Below are positions 9,772 through 18,243 of a stretch of 64,000 nt of DNA, one piece after another. The notes beneath the pieces are model-generated. The model worked only from the letters and a program-made list of their open reading frames with translations, was not told where the DNA came from and did no database searches. The first letter of the stretch is position 1, and the number at the start of each line of letters is the position of its first letter. The stretch is taken from assembly GCA_965205595.1 (NCBI GenBank), contig CBDBHI010000087.1, forward strand, positions 1 to 64,000. The letters run 5' to 3'. Both the position numbers and the translations under genes were made by a program. Source of the DNA: CATQHP01 sp965205595 (lineage in GTDB: Bacteria > Acidobacteriota > Terriglobia > Bryobacterales > UBA6623).

Positions 9772-10628
9772 AGGATTGGCGGGTTCAGATTCGTGTGTTG
9801 TTGCTAACGGCGGTGGCGGTGCACCTTGTGTGTGCTAGTGAGGTCTGGGCAATTGAGCGGCCCGCTCGCATCTGGTTTTTGCCGTTCGACAATCCTAGCG
9901 CCGATGAATCTTTGGAATACCTGGAAGAGGCGCTTCCAGCGCTACTAGCCGTCGCCGTGTCTCAAACCGACGAACACGCCGTGGTGGATCGACAGCACTT
10001 GACCCGCGTCCTGGCCGAGCAGTCTCTGACTCTCGAGGGTCTGACATCGCCCAGTTCCAAGCACCGGGTCGGGAGGCTCCTTGAAGCACCGGTGATGATT
10101 AGTGGGAGCTTTGTCAAGCAGGGCCAAGAGCTTCTCATCACGATTCGGGCGGCCGATGTTGAAACAGGAATCGTCACCGCAACTGCGGAAGCACGTGGTC
10201 CTGTCGGTCAACTCGGTCCGTTAGTGAGTAAGCTCTATGGCAGATTAGCCCAGGACTTAGGCACGTGGCTACCCGCTCTGCGCGCCGATCAGATCGACCA
10301 GGCGCCGCTCTCCAACCTGCATTTCATGCGGGGTCTTGGTTTCTATTTCAGCGCGCGCTACAACCAGGCGCTGGGGGAGTTCGTGCAGGCTGCGGAGGAG
10401 CAGGAGTTGCGCGATATCTCCCGGCTTTGGCTGGCAAACGCCTACCTGGCCCAAAACCAGTTTGGTCATGCCTATCTCGAGTTGAGCAGGCTGATGCGCA
10501 GTGGATCGAGCAACCTCCGCCATGACGAGGTCAAAGCCAAGATGCGTGCCTGTGAGAAACACTTAGACCCCGAGGAAGTGAAGATTATCGAGGAGCTGGC
10601 CATGTTGCAAGCTCCCACAAGGGAGTAG
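9768..10628 (+). CDS. Second CsgG-like exported protein with TPR segment
   Basis: A 286-aa protein with a signal peptide (MKDWRVQIRVLLLTAVAVHL, cleavage near VWA). Residues 30-165 repeat the CsgG-type pattern: IWFLPFDNPSADESLEYLEEALPALL, HAVVDRQHLTRVLAEQSLTLEG, LEAPVMISGSFVKQG. The C-terminal third is TPR-like (FYFSARYNQALGEFVQAAEEQ). The start overlaps the preceding stop by 4 bp. It is a paralogue of the genes at 6889 and 11561 rather than a duplicate, since identity is limited to the motifs. Confidence 0.7.
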   Translation: MKDWRVQIRVLLLTAVAVHLVCASEVWAIERPARIWFLPFDNPSADESLEYLEEALPALLAVAVSQTDEHAVVDRQHLTRVLAEQSLTLEGLTSPSSKHRVGRLLEAPVMISGSFVKQGQELLITIRAADVETGIVTATAEARGPVGQLGPLVSKLYGRLAQDLGTWLPALRADQIDQAPLSNLHFMRGLGFYFSARYNQALGEFVQAAEEQELRDISRLWLANAYLAQNQFGHAYLELSRLMRSGSSNLRHDEVKAKMRACEKHLDPEEVKIIEELAMLQAPTRE

Positions 10629-10637
10629 ACGCGACTC

Positions 10638-11564
10638 ATGCCAGCGCCTAATAGCACCAAGGCTAACCGACTAATGGCCCCACTGGGATTCGCGCCGAGC
10701 GCCTCCTTGTTGCGGCATGCCGCGCAAGCAGTCAGGGGAGTCGTCGCCTTCACGCTCGCTTCCTGCTTGGCTCTGGGCTCAGAGTCTCACGCTGCGTCGT
10801 TTGGCGGTCCTGCTCTGGTCGTCACTCGGCCGAGCCGACCCGAGCCTCTCCGGCTCTTTGGGGGCCAGACCGTTGCGGTGCCTGTCCTCGTCCGCGCGCT
10901 TCAGGTCGAAGGGCTCACCCTCCGCGCACAGTTGGTGCAGTTGACTTCCAATCTCTCGGTTCGCACCGGCGCCGAGCTCGAAGTTCCGCTCCCGTCGAAC
11001 CCTTCGCTGCATTTTGGGATCGAGCTGGATCTATCCGTCCCGCTTCCCGCAGTTCAGCGGGAGACAAACTTCGAACTCCGGGTTCGGTCACGCCGAGGTC
11101 ACGACAAGCCTTGGCACGCTGCCGGCCGTATCGCATTGCGGGTGTATCCCGGTAACCTGCTCGATCCGGTCCGCGTGTGGGCGAAGTCTCACCCGCTTCG
11201 CGTGAGGCACGGCAACGGATCACTGCAGCGTTTCTTGCGCCAGCAGAGGATTCCCGTGGTCGCCGATGGGAAAACCCAGGGTTTCGGTGACGGGCCTGGC
11301 GTATCGCTCTTTGCCGGAGCGTCGGCGTTTCGCGAGCATGAACGCTTCCCTCTACCGGAAGACGAAGCGATCGTCCTGTTCACAGAACGCGAGTCGGAAC
11401 CCCCGCGCCTTTTCATCGAGCGTACCGACCGCGGAACGACCGTGAGCGTCGAGATGCGCCTTCTCGACCGTTTGGCCACCGACCCTCTGGCGCAGAAGAT
11501 CTTTCTTGAGGTGTTCCAACTCCTCCACGAGGAGAGACCGTCAGTTAAAGGAGATATTCAATGA
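10638..11564 (+). CDS. Exported protein of unknown function in CsgG-like operon
   Basis: A 308-aa protein without a recognised domain. A hydrophobic stretch at residues about 36-52 (VVAFTLASCLALG) is a likely signal peptide. An internal ATG at 10674 would give a better-placed signal and is an alternative start. The region after it is beta-rich with regular PSRPEPLRLFGGQTV and LQVEGLTLRAQLVQL segments. It starts 9 bp after the previous gene and overlaps the next by ATGA, so it is part of the same transcript. Confidence 0.6.
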   Translation: MPAPNSTKANRLMAPLGFAPSASLLRHAAQAVRGVVAFTLASCLALGSESHAASFGGPALVVTRPSRPEPLRLFGGQTVAVPVLVRALQVEGLTLRAQLVQLTSNLSVRTGAELEVPLPSNPSLHFGIELDLSVPLPAVQRETNFELRVRSRRGHDKPWHAAGRIALRVYPGNLLDPVRVWAKSHPLRVRHGNGSLQRFLRQQRIPVVADGKTQGFGDGPGVSLFAGASAFREHERFPLPEDEAIVLFTERESEPPRLFIERTDRGTTVSVEMRLLDRLATDPLAQKIFLEVFQLLHEERPSVKGDIQ

Positions 11565-12535
11565 GATTACTGATTTTCGACCGAGCGCGTTGCGCTACGC
11601 CGTGGCTCTTAACACTTTCGCTCTTCTTAGCCCTTGGCCTCTCCGCGGCCGCAGCTCCACCCGCGGAGCACCGACATCTGGCTATCGCAGTCCTCGATTT
11701 CGAGCCCGAGAGCAAAGATCTTGCGAAGACTGCGAGGCAGGTGACGGAACTCCTGATCTCCGGGGTCTCGAGTCGCCCGAACTTGATTCTCGTGGAGCGC
11801 CAGCGACTGGGCGAAGTACTCAGTGAACTCGAGCTAGGCATCTCGGGCACCGTGCAACCCGATACGGCGGCGAAGATCGGTGGCCTGATTGGCGCCAAGG
11901 CCCTCGTCACGGGATCGGTATTCTCCTCGGGTGATGACTTAGTTGCCATTGCGCGCATCATCGGAACAGAGACGGGCCGGGTCTATGCGGAAAGCGTAAC
12001 CCTAGCGGCCGACGAGCCGGCCCACCGATTCGCGGAGATTCTAGCCGAAAAGCTGTCCTCGCGACTGAGTCGCTCTAAGGACAGTTTGTTCGCCCCTCCC
12101 CCGACGAGCGAAGATCGCATGCGGCGTCTCGCTCGGTTAGCGCGGGGAAAGACGCTCCCCTCCCTGTCTGTCTCGATCCCGGAGCGCCATTCCGGTCGTG
12201 CCGCGATAGACCCGGCAGCCGAAACCGAGATCTCGCGTGTGCTTAGGTCGCTCGGCTTCACGCTACTCGATCCGAACTCCAACGCCCGTCCGGATATCCG
12301 GGTCACCGGAGAGGCGTTCAGCGAAGTGGGCTCCCGGCGGGGAAATCTGGTCTCGGCGAGCGGGCGTGTCGAGATAAAAGCAGTGGACCGCAAAACCCAT
12401 GCTGTAGTTGCGGTGGATCGACAGACCGAGGTTGCCGTGGACCTGTCAGGAGAGATGGCCGGCAAAAAGGCGCTGCAACAGGCCTCGGCAAACCTCTCCG
12501 AGCGACTGGTGCTCGCGTTGCTGAAGGGTCGCTAA
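11561..12535 (+). CDS. Third CsgG-like exported protein
   Basis: A 324-aa protein with a signal peptide ending near SAAAA. Residues 38-165 give the clearest CsgG match in the operon: HLAIAVLDFEPESKD, VTELLISGVSSRPNLILVERQRLGEVLSELELG, AAKIGGLIGAKALVTGSVF and GETGRVYAES-type strands. Residues 200-320 form a second alpha/beta domain with an LPSLSVSIPERH start and a DVELSGE-like strand, which resembles the repeated domain seen in other multi-domain CsgG relatives. It is the last gene of the operon. No CsgA, CsgE or CsgF homologue is nearby. Confidence 0.75.
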   Translation: MRLLIFDRARCATPWLLTLSLFLALGLSAAAAPPAEHRHLAIAVLDFEPESKDLAKTARQVTELLISGVSSRPNLILVERQRLGEVLSELELGISGTVQPDTAAKIGGLIGAKALVTGSVFSSGDDLVAIARIIGTETGRVYAESVTLAADEPAHRFAEILAEKLSSRLSRSKDSLFAPPPTSEDRMRRLARLARGKTLPSLSVSIPERHSGRAAIDPAAETEISRVLRSLGFTLLDPNSNARPDIRVTGEAFSEVGSRRGNLVSASGRVEIKAVDRKTHAVVAVDRQTEVAVDLSGEMAGKKALQQASANLSERLVLALLKGR

Positions 12536-12715
12536 TCCAATCGATCGGTCCCACGGCGCTTGGGCTCGGCCGCTAGATCCCCTGTAACGGCGTAGCGAGA
12601 TTTAAGCACGCCTCAGGGAGCATTCTGCTCGTTGCGGACCGCTAGCTCCAGCTAGATTCGGCAAGTCCACACGACAACCCGGAACGGTGCCGCTCTGTCT
12701 TTCAGTTCACCTGTC

Positions 12716-12744
12716 GGGAGCGATCAAGCATGCTTGTCGCTCCC
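12716..12744. repeat. Near-perfect 29-bp palindrome
   Basis: GGGAGCGA at 12716-12723 pairs with TCGCTCCC at 12737-12744, and the centre CAAGCATGCTTG is itself a palindrome; one base is bulged. It lies 180 bp after the CsgG-like operon and 20 bp before the oxygenase start. There is no T-run, so it could be a terminator stem, an operator or a repeat. Confidence 0.45.
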
Positions 12745-12763
12745 ACCGGACTAGCATAAGAGC

Positions 12764-13558
12764 GTGGGCCATACGCCTAACGTCGATCACCGAGCCGGTC
12801 GTTCCTTCGACCCGGGCGGAGTCTTCTGGCAGGTCAACCGTGAAATGTTAGTGGCGCTGGCGGGCACACGCGCCGTGCTGCTCGAAATCGCCCACCCGCT
12901 GGTCGCCGAGGGAGTCGCCAAGCACAGTGGCTTTCGTCGGAATCGTTTCGGTCGCCTGTTGCGGACGCTACGCCTGATGATCGCCTGCAGTTTTGGCAGC
13001 CAACGACAGGTTGCGAGAGAGCTTCGTCGTATGAAAGGGAAACACGAGCCTGTGGCCGGCCGACTCGAACATCCGAAGGCCCTACGGCTCCGGGGAGCCA
13101 AGTACAGCGCAGCCCATCCGCGCCTGCGGCTCTGGGTCTGGGCAACTCTGATCGATTCCACGCTGCAAAGCTACCAAACACTCATTCGCCCTCTGTCTGA
13201 GGAGGAGCGAGCCGCCTACTACTTCGACTCGCGGACTCTTGCGGAACTCTTTGACATTCCAGCGTCCATTGTTCCAACGGACTACAGCGAATTTGAGACC
13301 TACTTCCGCAGGATGCTGTCGAGCGACGAGATCACGGTGAGTGAAACGGCGCGCGAGCAAGCGTACTGGCTTTTTGACGGGGCGGTGGTGGGCCGAGCGA
13401 TCCGAGCTGCAAGCCTTGTTGGGATCAGCCTGCTTCCTGCAAGACTGCGCAAAGAGTTCGATCTCAAGTGGGACGATGGGAGCGAGCGGAGGGCGCAGAG
13501 ACTCACTCTCTTCCTTGTATGTGGAATTCTAGGGAAGAGGCAAGCGAGGAGCCGGTGA
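12764..13558 (+). CDS. MpaB-family (DUF2236) oxygenase
   Basis: A 264-aa cytoplasmic protein of the DUF2236/MpaB family, related to the haem-dependent rubber oxygenase Lcp and fungal MpaB. Characteristic segments are PGGVFWQVNREMLVALAGTR, LLEIAHPLVAEGVAKHSGF and a WATLIDST/SYQTLIRPLS helix pair. The start is GTG at 12764; an internal ATG at 12845 is less likely because it would remove the conserved GVFWQVNRE. It stands alone between the palindrome at 12716 and the mini-element at 13664. The substrate is unknown. Confidence 0.75.
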   Translation: MGHTPNVDHRAGRSFDPGGVFWQVNREMLVALAGTRAVLLEIAHPLVAEGVAKHSGFRRNRFGRLLRTLRLMIACSFGSQRQVARELRRMKGKHEPVAGRLEHPKALRLRGAKYSAAHPRLRLWVWATLIDSTLQSYQTLIRPLSEEERAAYYFDSRTLAELFDIPASIVPTDYSEFETYFRRMLSSDEITVSETAREQAYWLFDGAVVGRAIRAASLVGISLLPARLRKEFDLKWDDGSERRAQRLTLFLVCGILGKRQARSR

Positions 13559-13663
13559 AAACCAGCTCCTCACAGCGCGATGTTAGCTCGTGCATACTTC
13601 CAAGGGCTTCGAGCCCGTCCGTAAGCTGGAGCGGCAGCGCGTGCCTCGATCGAAAAACCCCGG

Positions 13664-13979
13664 ATAGTCGCTAGGGCCATCGAGCCCGTATTTGCAAGGA
13701 AGGATGCTCCGAGTATGCATACTGATTCTACAACCGTTATCGTCGGCATCGATGGGTCCAAGGACATCGTCGATTTCTTCATTCTCAATGGAAAAAAAGA
13801 AGCAAGCGGCCGTAGGCCGCGAGCGCCAAAAGCACTCGCCAAGTTGGCCGCCAAACTCGTCCGGCACAACGCGAAACAGGTCGTCGTCATCGCCGTCGCC
13901 CGCAAACTCCTCGTCGCACTCAACGCCATGGCCCGCGACAAAAATACCTGGATTCCACAAAACGCTTGACATAGTCGCT
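13664..13979 (+). mobile_element. Internally deleted IS110-like mini-element with direct-repeat flanks
   Basis: ATAGTCGCT occurs at 13664-13672 and again at 13971-13979, flanking 298 bp that consist mostly of an open frame made from the two ends of an IS110-type transposase. This looks like a non-autonomous derivative that lost the catalytic middle. The 9-bp direct repeats are either a target duplication or the repeated recombination core of an IS110-type element. Confidence 0.55.
13715..13969 (+). pseudogene. IS110-family transposase, internally deleted
   Basis: An 84-codon frame. Residues 1-25 (TTVIVGIDGSKDIVDFFIL) match the RuvC-like start of IS110 transposases, including the first catalytic Asp. 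Residues 40-84 (AAKLVRHNAKQVVVIAVARK, then LLVALNAMARDKNTW) match their C-terminal tail. About 250-300 residues of a normal protein, including the catalytic Ser domain, are missing. It is unlikely to be active alone; mobilisation in trans by a full element would be needed. Confidence 0.65.
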
Positions 13980-14009
13980 TACGGACGGGTTTGGGGCAGT
14001 TGCCGATGA

Positions 14010-15380
14010 TTGTCGTCGTTCGCGATCCTGGAACGAGTGTCTCGATCGGAACTCGCTGCCGTTGTCTTGTCGCAACCATGCGCTTCCCTGCCCTGGCGCG
14101 AAGCGGTTAGGTCGCTCGCTCAACTCGCGCTGTCGTCCGATCCCAGTGTCGCGGCGGATGCCACACGCACCATTTTTGCGGAAGTAATCGAACCCTGGTC
14201 GGATCTTTTTGATGCGGCTGACTGCGACAGATATTTGGACTTCATGGCCGAGTGTGTCTTTGTGGACGGCAGTCCGGTTGCAACCGAGCTGGCGCGGCTG
14301 GGCTACGATTCGCCCGCGAAGTTAACTACCCGCTCACGCCAACTGCGCCATGCCGATCCACTAGATTTTCCGTGCGAAGGCGTGCGCAAAGTCCTTGTGC
14401 TTTCGCGGGTTACACTCGGTGCCGACATCGCAGTCACGAGCGTTGTGATCGAAGCCGCGAAACGCTCATTTCCACACGCTAGCGTGGAATTCGTTGGCGG
14501 GCCCAAGGGTGCGGCATTCTTTGCGGGGAGCGACCGCGTGCGACAACTGCCGGTTTCCTATTCGCGTGGAGCCTCGTTTGCCGACCGTCTGCAAGTTTGG
14601 CTTGAGACGCGCCGTGTGATCGAGGGCTCAATCGCGGGACTGGCTCCCGGGGAGTACGTGATTCTCGATCCAGACAGTCGACTGACTCAACTGGGCGTTC
14701 TGCCTGCCGGCGACTCCGACACAAACTGTCGGTTCTTCGAGAGCCGAAGCTTCGGCGGGCGATCTGACGAGACGATCGGACACGTCACGGCGCGCTGGTG
14801 TGGCGAGGTACTCCCTGGAATAGACCCAGACGATCTGAATCCGCGCGTTGCACTTTCGAGCGAAGATATACAACGCGGAGTGGCTCTTCGCGAGGCGCTT
14901 AGCAATCCAGTAGCCGCCGTGAGCTTGGGAGTCGGCGGCAGAGAGTCAAAACGGCTTTCGGGAGCATTTGAGGACGAACTTCTCGAAACGTTGAGACGCT
15001 CGGGGTATGACATCGTGCTCGACTACGGCGCGGGAGACGCTGAGAAGCTTCGCGTCGAGCAGCGCATCGAGCGCTTTCAGGGAACGACGGGGGAGCTCAG
15101 CGACGCGCCCGCGCAGCTTGTCACTTGGCAGGGCAGTCTCGCTGCGTTTGGCGGATTGATTGCCGCCAGTGATTGCTACGTGGGCTACGATTCCGCTTCG
15201 TCTCACCTTGCGGCCGCCTTGGCCGTACCAGTGGTAGAGGTGTTTGCCGGCGCGGCCTCGGAACGCATGAGGCAACGCTGGACGCCGAGCGGGCCGGCGC
15301 ATGTGAAAATGATTCCCGTCGAGCCTGAAACGTCGGAGACGGCGGTTCTAGCGGCAGTCGCGAAGGCAATCGCTAGATGA
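14010..15380 (+). CDS. Glycosyltransferase family 9-like (heptosyltransferase-type) protein
   Basis: A 456-aa protein. The C-terminal two thirds follow the GT-B layout of family 9: VRKVLVLSRVTLGADIAVTS (N-terminal Rossmann start), a FVGGPKGAAFF strand, then AAVSLGVGGRESKRLSG and the nucleotide-sugar region LAAFGGLIAASDCYVGYDSA with SHLAAALAVPVVEVFAG. The first 110 residues are a helical extension. Such enzymes add sugars to lipopolysaccharide or other surface glycans. The start is TTG with a weak ribosome site and lies directly after the IS110 mini-element, so the native 5' end may have been altered. It overlaps the next glycosyltransferase by 4 bp. Confidence 0.75.
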   Translation: MSSFAILERVSRSELAAVVLSQPCASLPWREAVRSLAQLALSSDPSVAADATRTIFAEVIEPWSDLFDAADCDRYLDFMAECVFVDGSPVATELARLGYDSPAKLTTRSRQLRHADPLDFPCEGVRKVLVLSRVTLGADIAVTSVVIEAAKRSFPHASVEFVGGPKGAAFFAGSDRVRQLPVSYSRGASFADRLQVWLETRRVIEGSIAGLAPGEYVILDPDSRLTQLGVLPAGDSDTNCRFFESRSFGGRSDETIGHVTARWCGEVLPGIDPDDLNPRVALSSEDIQRGVALREALSNPVAAVSLGVGGRESKRLSGAFEDELLETLRRSGYDIVLDYGAGDAEKLRVEQRIERFQGTTGELSDAPAQLVTWQGSLAAFGGLIAASDCYVGYDSASSHLAAALAVPVVEVFAGAASERMRQRWTPSGPAHVKMIPVEPETSETAVLAAVAKAIAR

Positions 15381-16366
15381 TCGGCATCGACGCCGGCCAT
15401 AGCTTCGACCGGCCGCCTACAGGAGTGTCGGTCTATTGTCGGAAGTTGATAGACGCTATTACGGCCCATCGCCGCGACGAACGGTATCGGCTGTTCTATC
15501 GCAGCAATCGCTACTTTCGATCGTTCGGCGAGCGGCTGCCGATGAATTGCTCGCGGGCCCTGCTCGAGGAGTTTGCGCTTGGCATCACGGGCTCCGGCCT
15601 GCAAGTGTTTCACGGGCTGAATCAGAGACTTCCGAGAGGCCTATCGTGCCCGAAGGTGGCGACATTTCACGACTTATTCGTGATGACGAGCGAGTACTCG
15701 ACGCCCGAGTTTCGTCAGCGCTTCACAAGGCTTGCGCAAGAAACCGCCGAGCGAGCGGACCAGGTGATCGCGGTTTCCCAATTCACAGCTCAGCAGGTGG
15801 TCGACCTGCTCGGAGTTCCCAGCGAGCGAGTTACGGCAATTCATCACGGTGTTGACCCTATTGCTAAACCTTCTCAGCAGCGGATGGACGAACTGCTGTT
15901 ACGCCTGGGCATCGCTCGGCCGTTCTTCCTGGGCGTTGGGGCGATTCAGATGCGAAAGAATTTCATCCGCATCATCGAAGCGTTCGAAGCGGTCGGAGCC
16001 GACCTCGATTTGGTATTAGCCGGTCCCGACGGGTTTGGCTGCGATGAAATCGACCGCCGCATCGAGGCTAGCCCGCTGAAGCGTCGTATTCATCGAACCG
16101 GATTTGTTACCGCTGAGACTCGGGCGGCCCTCTATGGGCGGGCACGGGCGCTGCTCTTCCCTTCCCTCGACGAGGGTTTCGGGCTACCGGTGCTAGAGGC
16201 TTTTTCCTGCGGACTGCCAGGGAGCAAGGGGAGCAAGGGAGCAAGGGGGGGAGCAAAGGGGGGGAGCAAAAGGGGGGAGCAAGGGGACGGAGCGTGCGCC
16301 GGGATAAACCGGCGGGAAGGAGCGGATGCAAGAGCCGCACAGGAAAGGCATAGCGAGCCATCCTGA
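15377..16366 (+). pseudogene. GT4-family glycosyltransferase, truncated at the donor-binding site
   Basis: A GT-B glycosyltransferase of the GT4 type. It starts MIGIDAGHSFDRPPTGVSVY, continues with FHGLNQRLP, ATFHDLFV, ADQVIAVSQFTAQQV and FLGVGAIQMRKN, and reaches the nucleotide-sugar motif FPSLDEGFGLPVLEAFSCG. Native sequence stops at about 16218. The last 50 codons come from a purine-rich repeat and the 5' end of a group II intron. The missing part (about 80-100 residues) includes the end of the donor domain, and no continuation is found beyond the intron, so the enzyme is probably dead. Confidence 0.8.
16219..16290 (+). repeat. Purine-rich GGGAGCAA tandem repeat (G-quadruplex-prone)
   Basis: About seven imperfect copies of GGGAGCAAG lie in a row, with the G-run growing from 3 to 7. 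The strand has almost no pyrimidine other than the C of each AGC. It sits exactly between the broken glycosyltransferase and the 5' end of the group II intron. Confidence 0.8.
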
Positions 16367-16694
16367 CCTCGAGTCATGCGTGGACGGCGGTGACACCGTT
16401 GGCGAAGCGTTGACTTCGGGCACGGACGGGCTGGGTATTGAGCCGTGAAAGAACTCGTTTTGGGCGCCGACGCAATGCTTTGATGCGGAAGGCTACACCG
16501 ACGCAGACGTCATCGCAAGTCTGCGGAGGGCGCGGCGCGGTCGGTAGACCCCAGGCACGTCCGGAACCTTTCCGCACGAGAACCGGGCGGCCTCGTTTGG
16601 CCTCCGCCGCGAAACCGGCGGGCCGGTGGGAGAAGGCTATGGCCGCACGTCCCACGCGTACGCCGGCGAGGAGTCGGACGAGGCGATCGTACTG

Positions 16695-18134
16695 ATGAAG
16701 CAAGCGAACAAAGATGGGCCAACATCGGCGGAGGCTGTGGAGGGAAGCGCGTCGACCGAGGAGAACGCGAGACAGTCGAACACGCACCGGACGCCGAGTC
16801 GGGAAAGCGTGTCCAAGCGGCTGCATCGCGTGCGTCAAAGAGCAAAGGAGAAAGGAGATGAAAAGTTCACCGCTTTACTTCATCATTTGACTGTTAATCT
16901 GCTGCGGGCAAGCTACTACGCGCTCAAGCGTACAGCCGCGCCGGGAGTGGACGGCATCAAGTGGGAAGAGTATGAGGACGGCCATGAAGATCGACTTAAC
17001 GATCTTCATGGCCGGATACACCGCGGCGCATATCGCGCGCAGCCATCGAAGAGAGTCTACATTCCGAAAGCCGACCGCCGGCAACGTCCGTTGGGGATTG
17101 CCGCATTAGAGGACAAAATCGTCCAACAGGCGGTGATCACGATTCTAAATCAGATTTATGAGGAAGACTTTCGGGGCTTTTCGTATGGTTTTCGACCGGG
17201 ACGGCAGGCGCATCACGCGCTAGATGCGGTCACGGTTGGATTGACGCGGAAGAAGGTGAACTGGGTGCTCGACGCCGACATTCGTGGGTTCTTTGATCCC
17301 ATCGATCACGAATGGATGGTGAAGTTTCTTGAGCACCACAGCGGAGACCGCCGCGTCCTACGGCTGCTACAAAAGTGGCTGAAGGCCGGGGTATCCGAGC
17401 AAGGGGAGTGGACGGAGACGACGGTGGGGACTCCGCAAGGGGCGGTGATTTCACCGCTTCTAGCGAATATCTATCTACACTATGTTTTCGATTTGTGGGT
17501 GGAAGCCTGGCGCAGAAAGTGCGCGAAGGGCGACGTCATCGTCGTCCGGTATGCGGACGATTTCGTGTTGGGCTTTGAGCGACGAGCCGAGGCGGAGCAG
17601 TTTCTCGAAGCATTGCGAGAGCGATTTGCGAAGTTTGGATTGGAGTTACATCCGGAAAAGACGCGACTCATTGAGTTCGGGCGATTTGCTGACTCGAACC
17701 GGCGAGAGCGTGGGAAAGGGAAGCCGGAGACCTTTGACTTCTTGGGGTTCACGCACATTTGCGGGAAGACTGCGAAGACGGGCAAGTTCACGGTACGGCG
17801 TAAGACGGTGGGCAAGCGATTGGCGAAGAAGCTGCGGGAAGTGAAGCAGCAACTGCGTCAGCGCATGCACGCGCGGATTGCGGAGACCGGGGAATGGCTA
17901 AAGAGGGTGGTCCAGGGTTATTTCAACTACCATGCGATCCCGGGGAATCGGCGCAGCCTGTGCACGTTTCGCAGCGCGGTTGCGCGTTACTGGCGGCGGG
18001 TCTTGGCCCGCCGTAGCCAAGTCACGAAGATGCAGTGGCGACGCATGCGGCGACTGATTCGGAAGTACATACCCACAGCGCGAAACTTGCATCCCTATCC
18101 AGACTTTCGCTTTGACGCCCTGCATCCGAGCTAG
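16695..18134 (+). CDS. ltrA: Group II intron reverse transcriptase/maturase
   Basis: A 479-aa intron-encoded protein that helps splicing and carries out retrotransposition. RT blocks 1-7 are present: TAAPGVDGIKW, RPLGIAALEDKIVQQAV, YGFRPGRQAHHALDAV, VLDADIRGFFD, GTPQGAVISPLLANIYLHYV and the catalytic VRYADDFVLG (Y286-A-D-D). A maturase (X) domain with GYFNYHAIPGN and a basic tail follow. No HNH endonuclease domain is present. I chose ATG 16695 (MKQANKDGPTSAEAVEG) because intron proteins of this group commonly begin there; the GTG at 16626 is an alternative. Confidence 0.92.
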   Translation: MKQANKDGPTSAEAVEGSASTEENARQSNTHRTPSRESVSKRLHRVRQRAKEKGDEKFTALLHHLTVNLLRASYYALKRTAAPGVDGIKWEEYEDGHEDRLNDLHGRIHRGAYRAQPSKRVYIPKADRRQRPLGIAALEDKIVQQAVITILNQIYEEDFRGFSYGFRPGRQAHHALDAVTVGLTRKKVNWVLDADIRGFFDPIDHEWMVKFLEHHSGDRRVLRLLQKWLKAGVSEQGEWTETTVGTPQGAVISPLLANIYLHYVFDLWVEAWRRKCAKGDVIVVRYADDFVLGFERRAEAEQFLEALRERFAKFGLELHPEKTRLIEFGRFADSNRRERGKGKPETFDFLGFTHICGKTAKTGKFTVRRKTVGKRLAKKLREVKQQLRQRMHARIAETGEWLKRVVQGYFNYHAIPGNRRSLCTFRSAVARYWRRVLARRSQVTKMQWRRMRRLIRKYIPTARNLHPYPDFRFDALHPS

Positions 18135-18243
18135 GAGATGAAATGAGGAGGCCCGTCAGGGGAGTGAGTTAAGCTCCCCGCAAAGGGCGTCGCCGCAGGG
18201 CGGCGATCCTGGATTGTTGTAAGGACAAAAGGAGAGACGAGCC

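Noticed and set aside
16219..16290. Purine repeat as a CRISPR-like array
   Set aside because: Units are about 9 bp without spacers, and no cas gene is present anywhere in the window.
16626..16694. Upstream GTG start for the group II maturase
   Set aside because: The added residues lie in intron RNA structure, and intron proteins of this group usually begin at the MKQANKDGP position.
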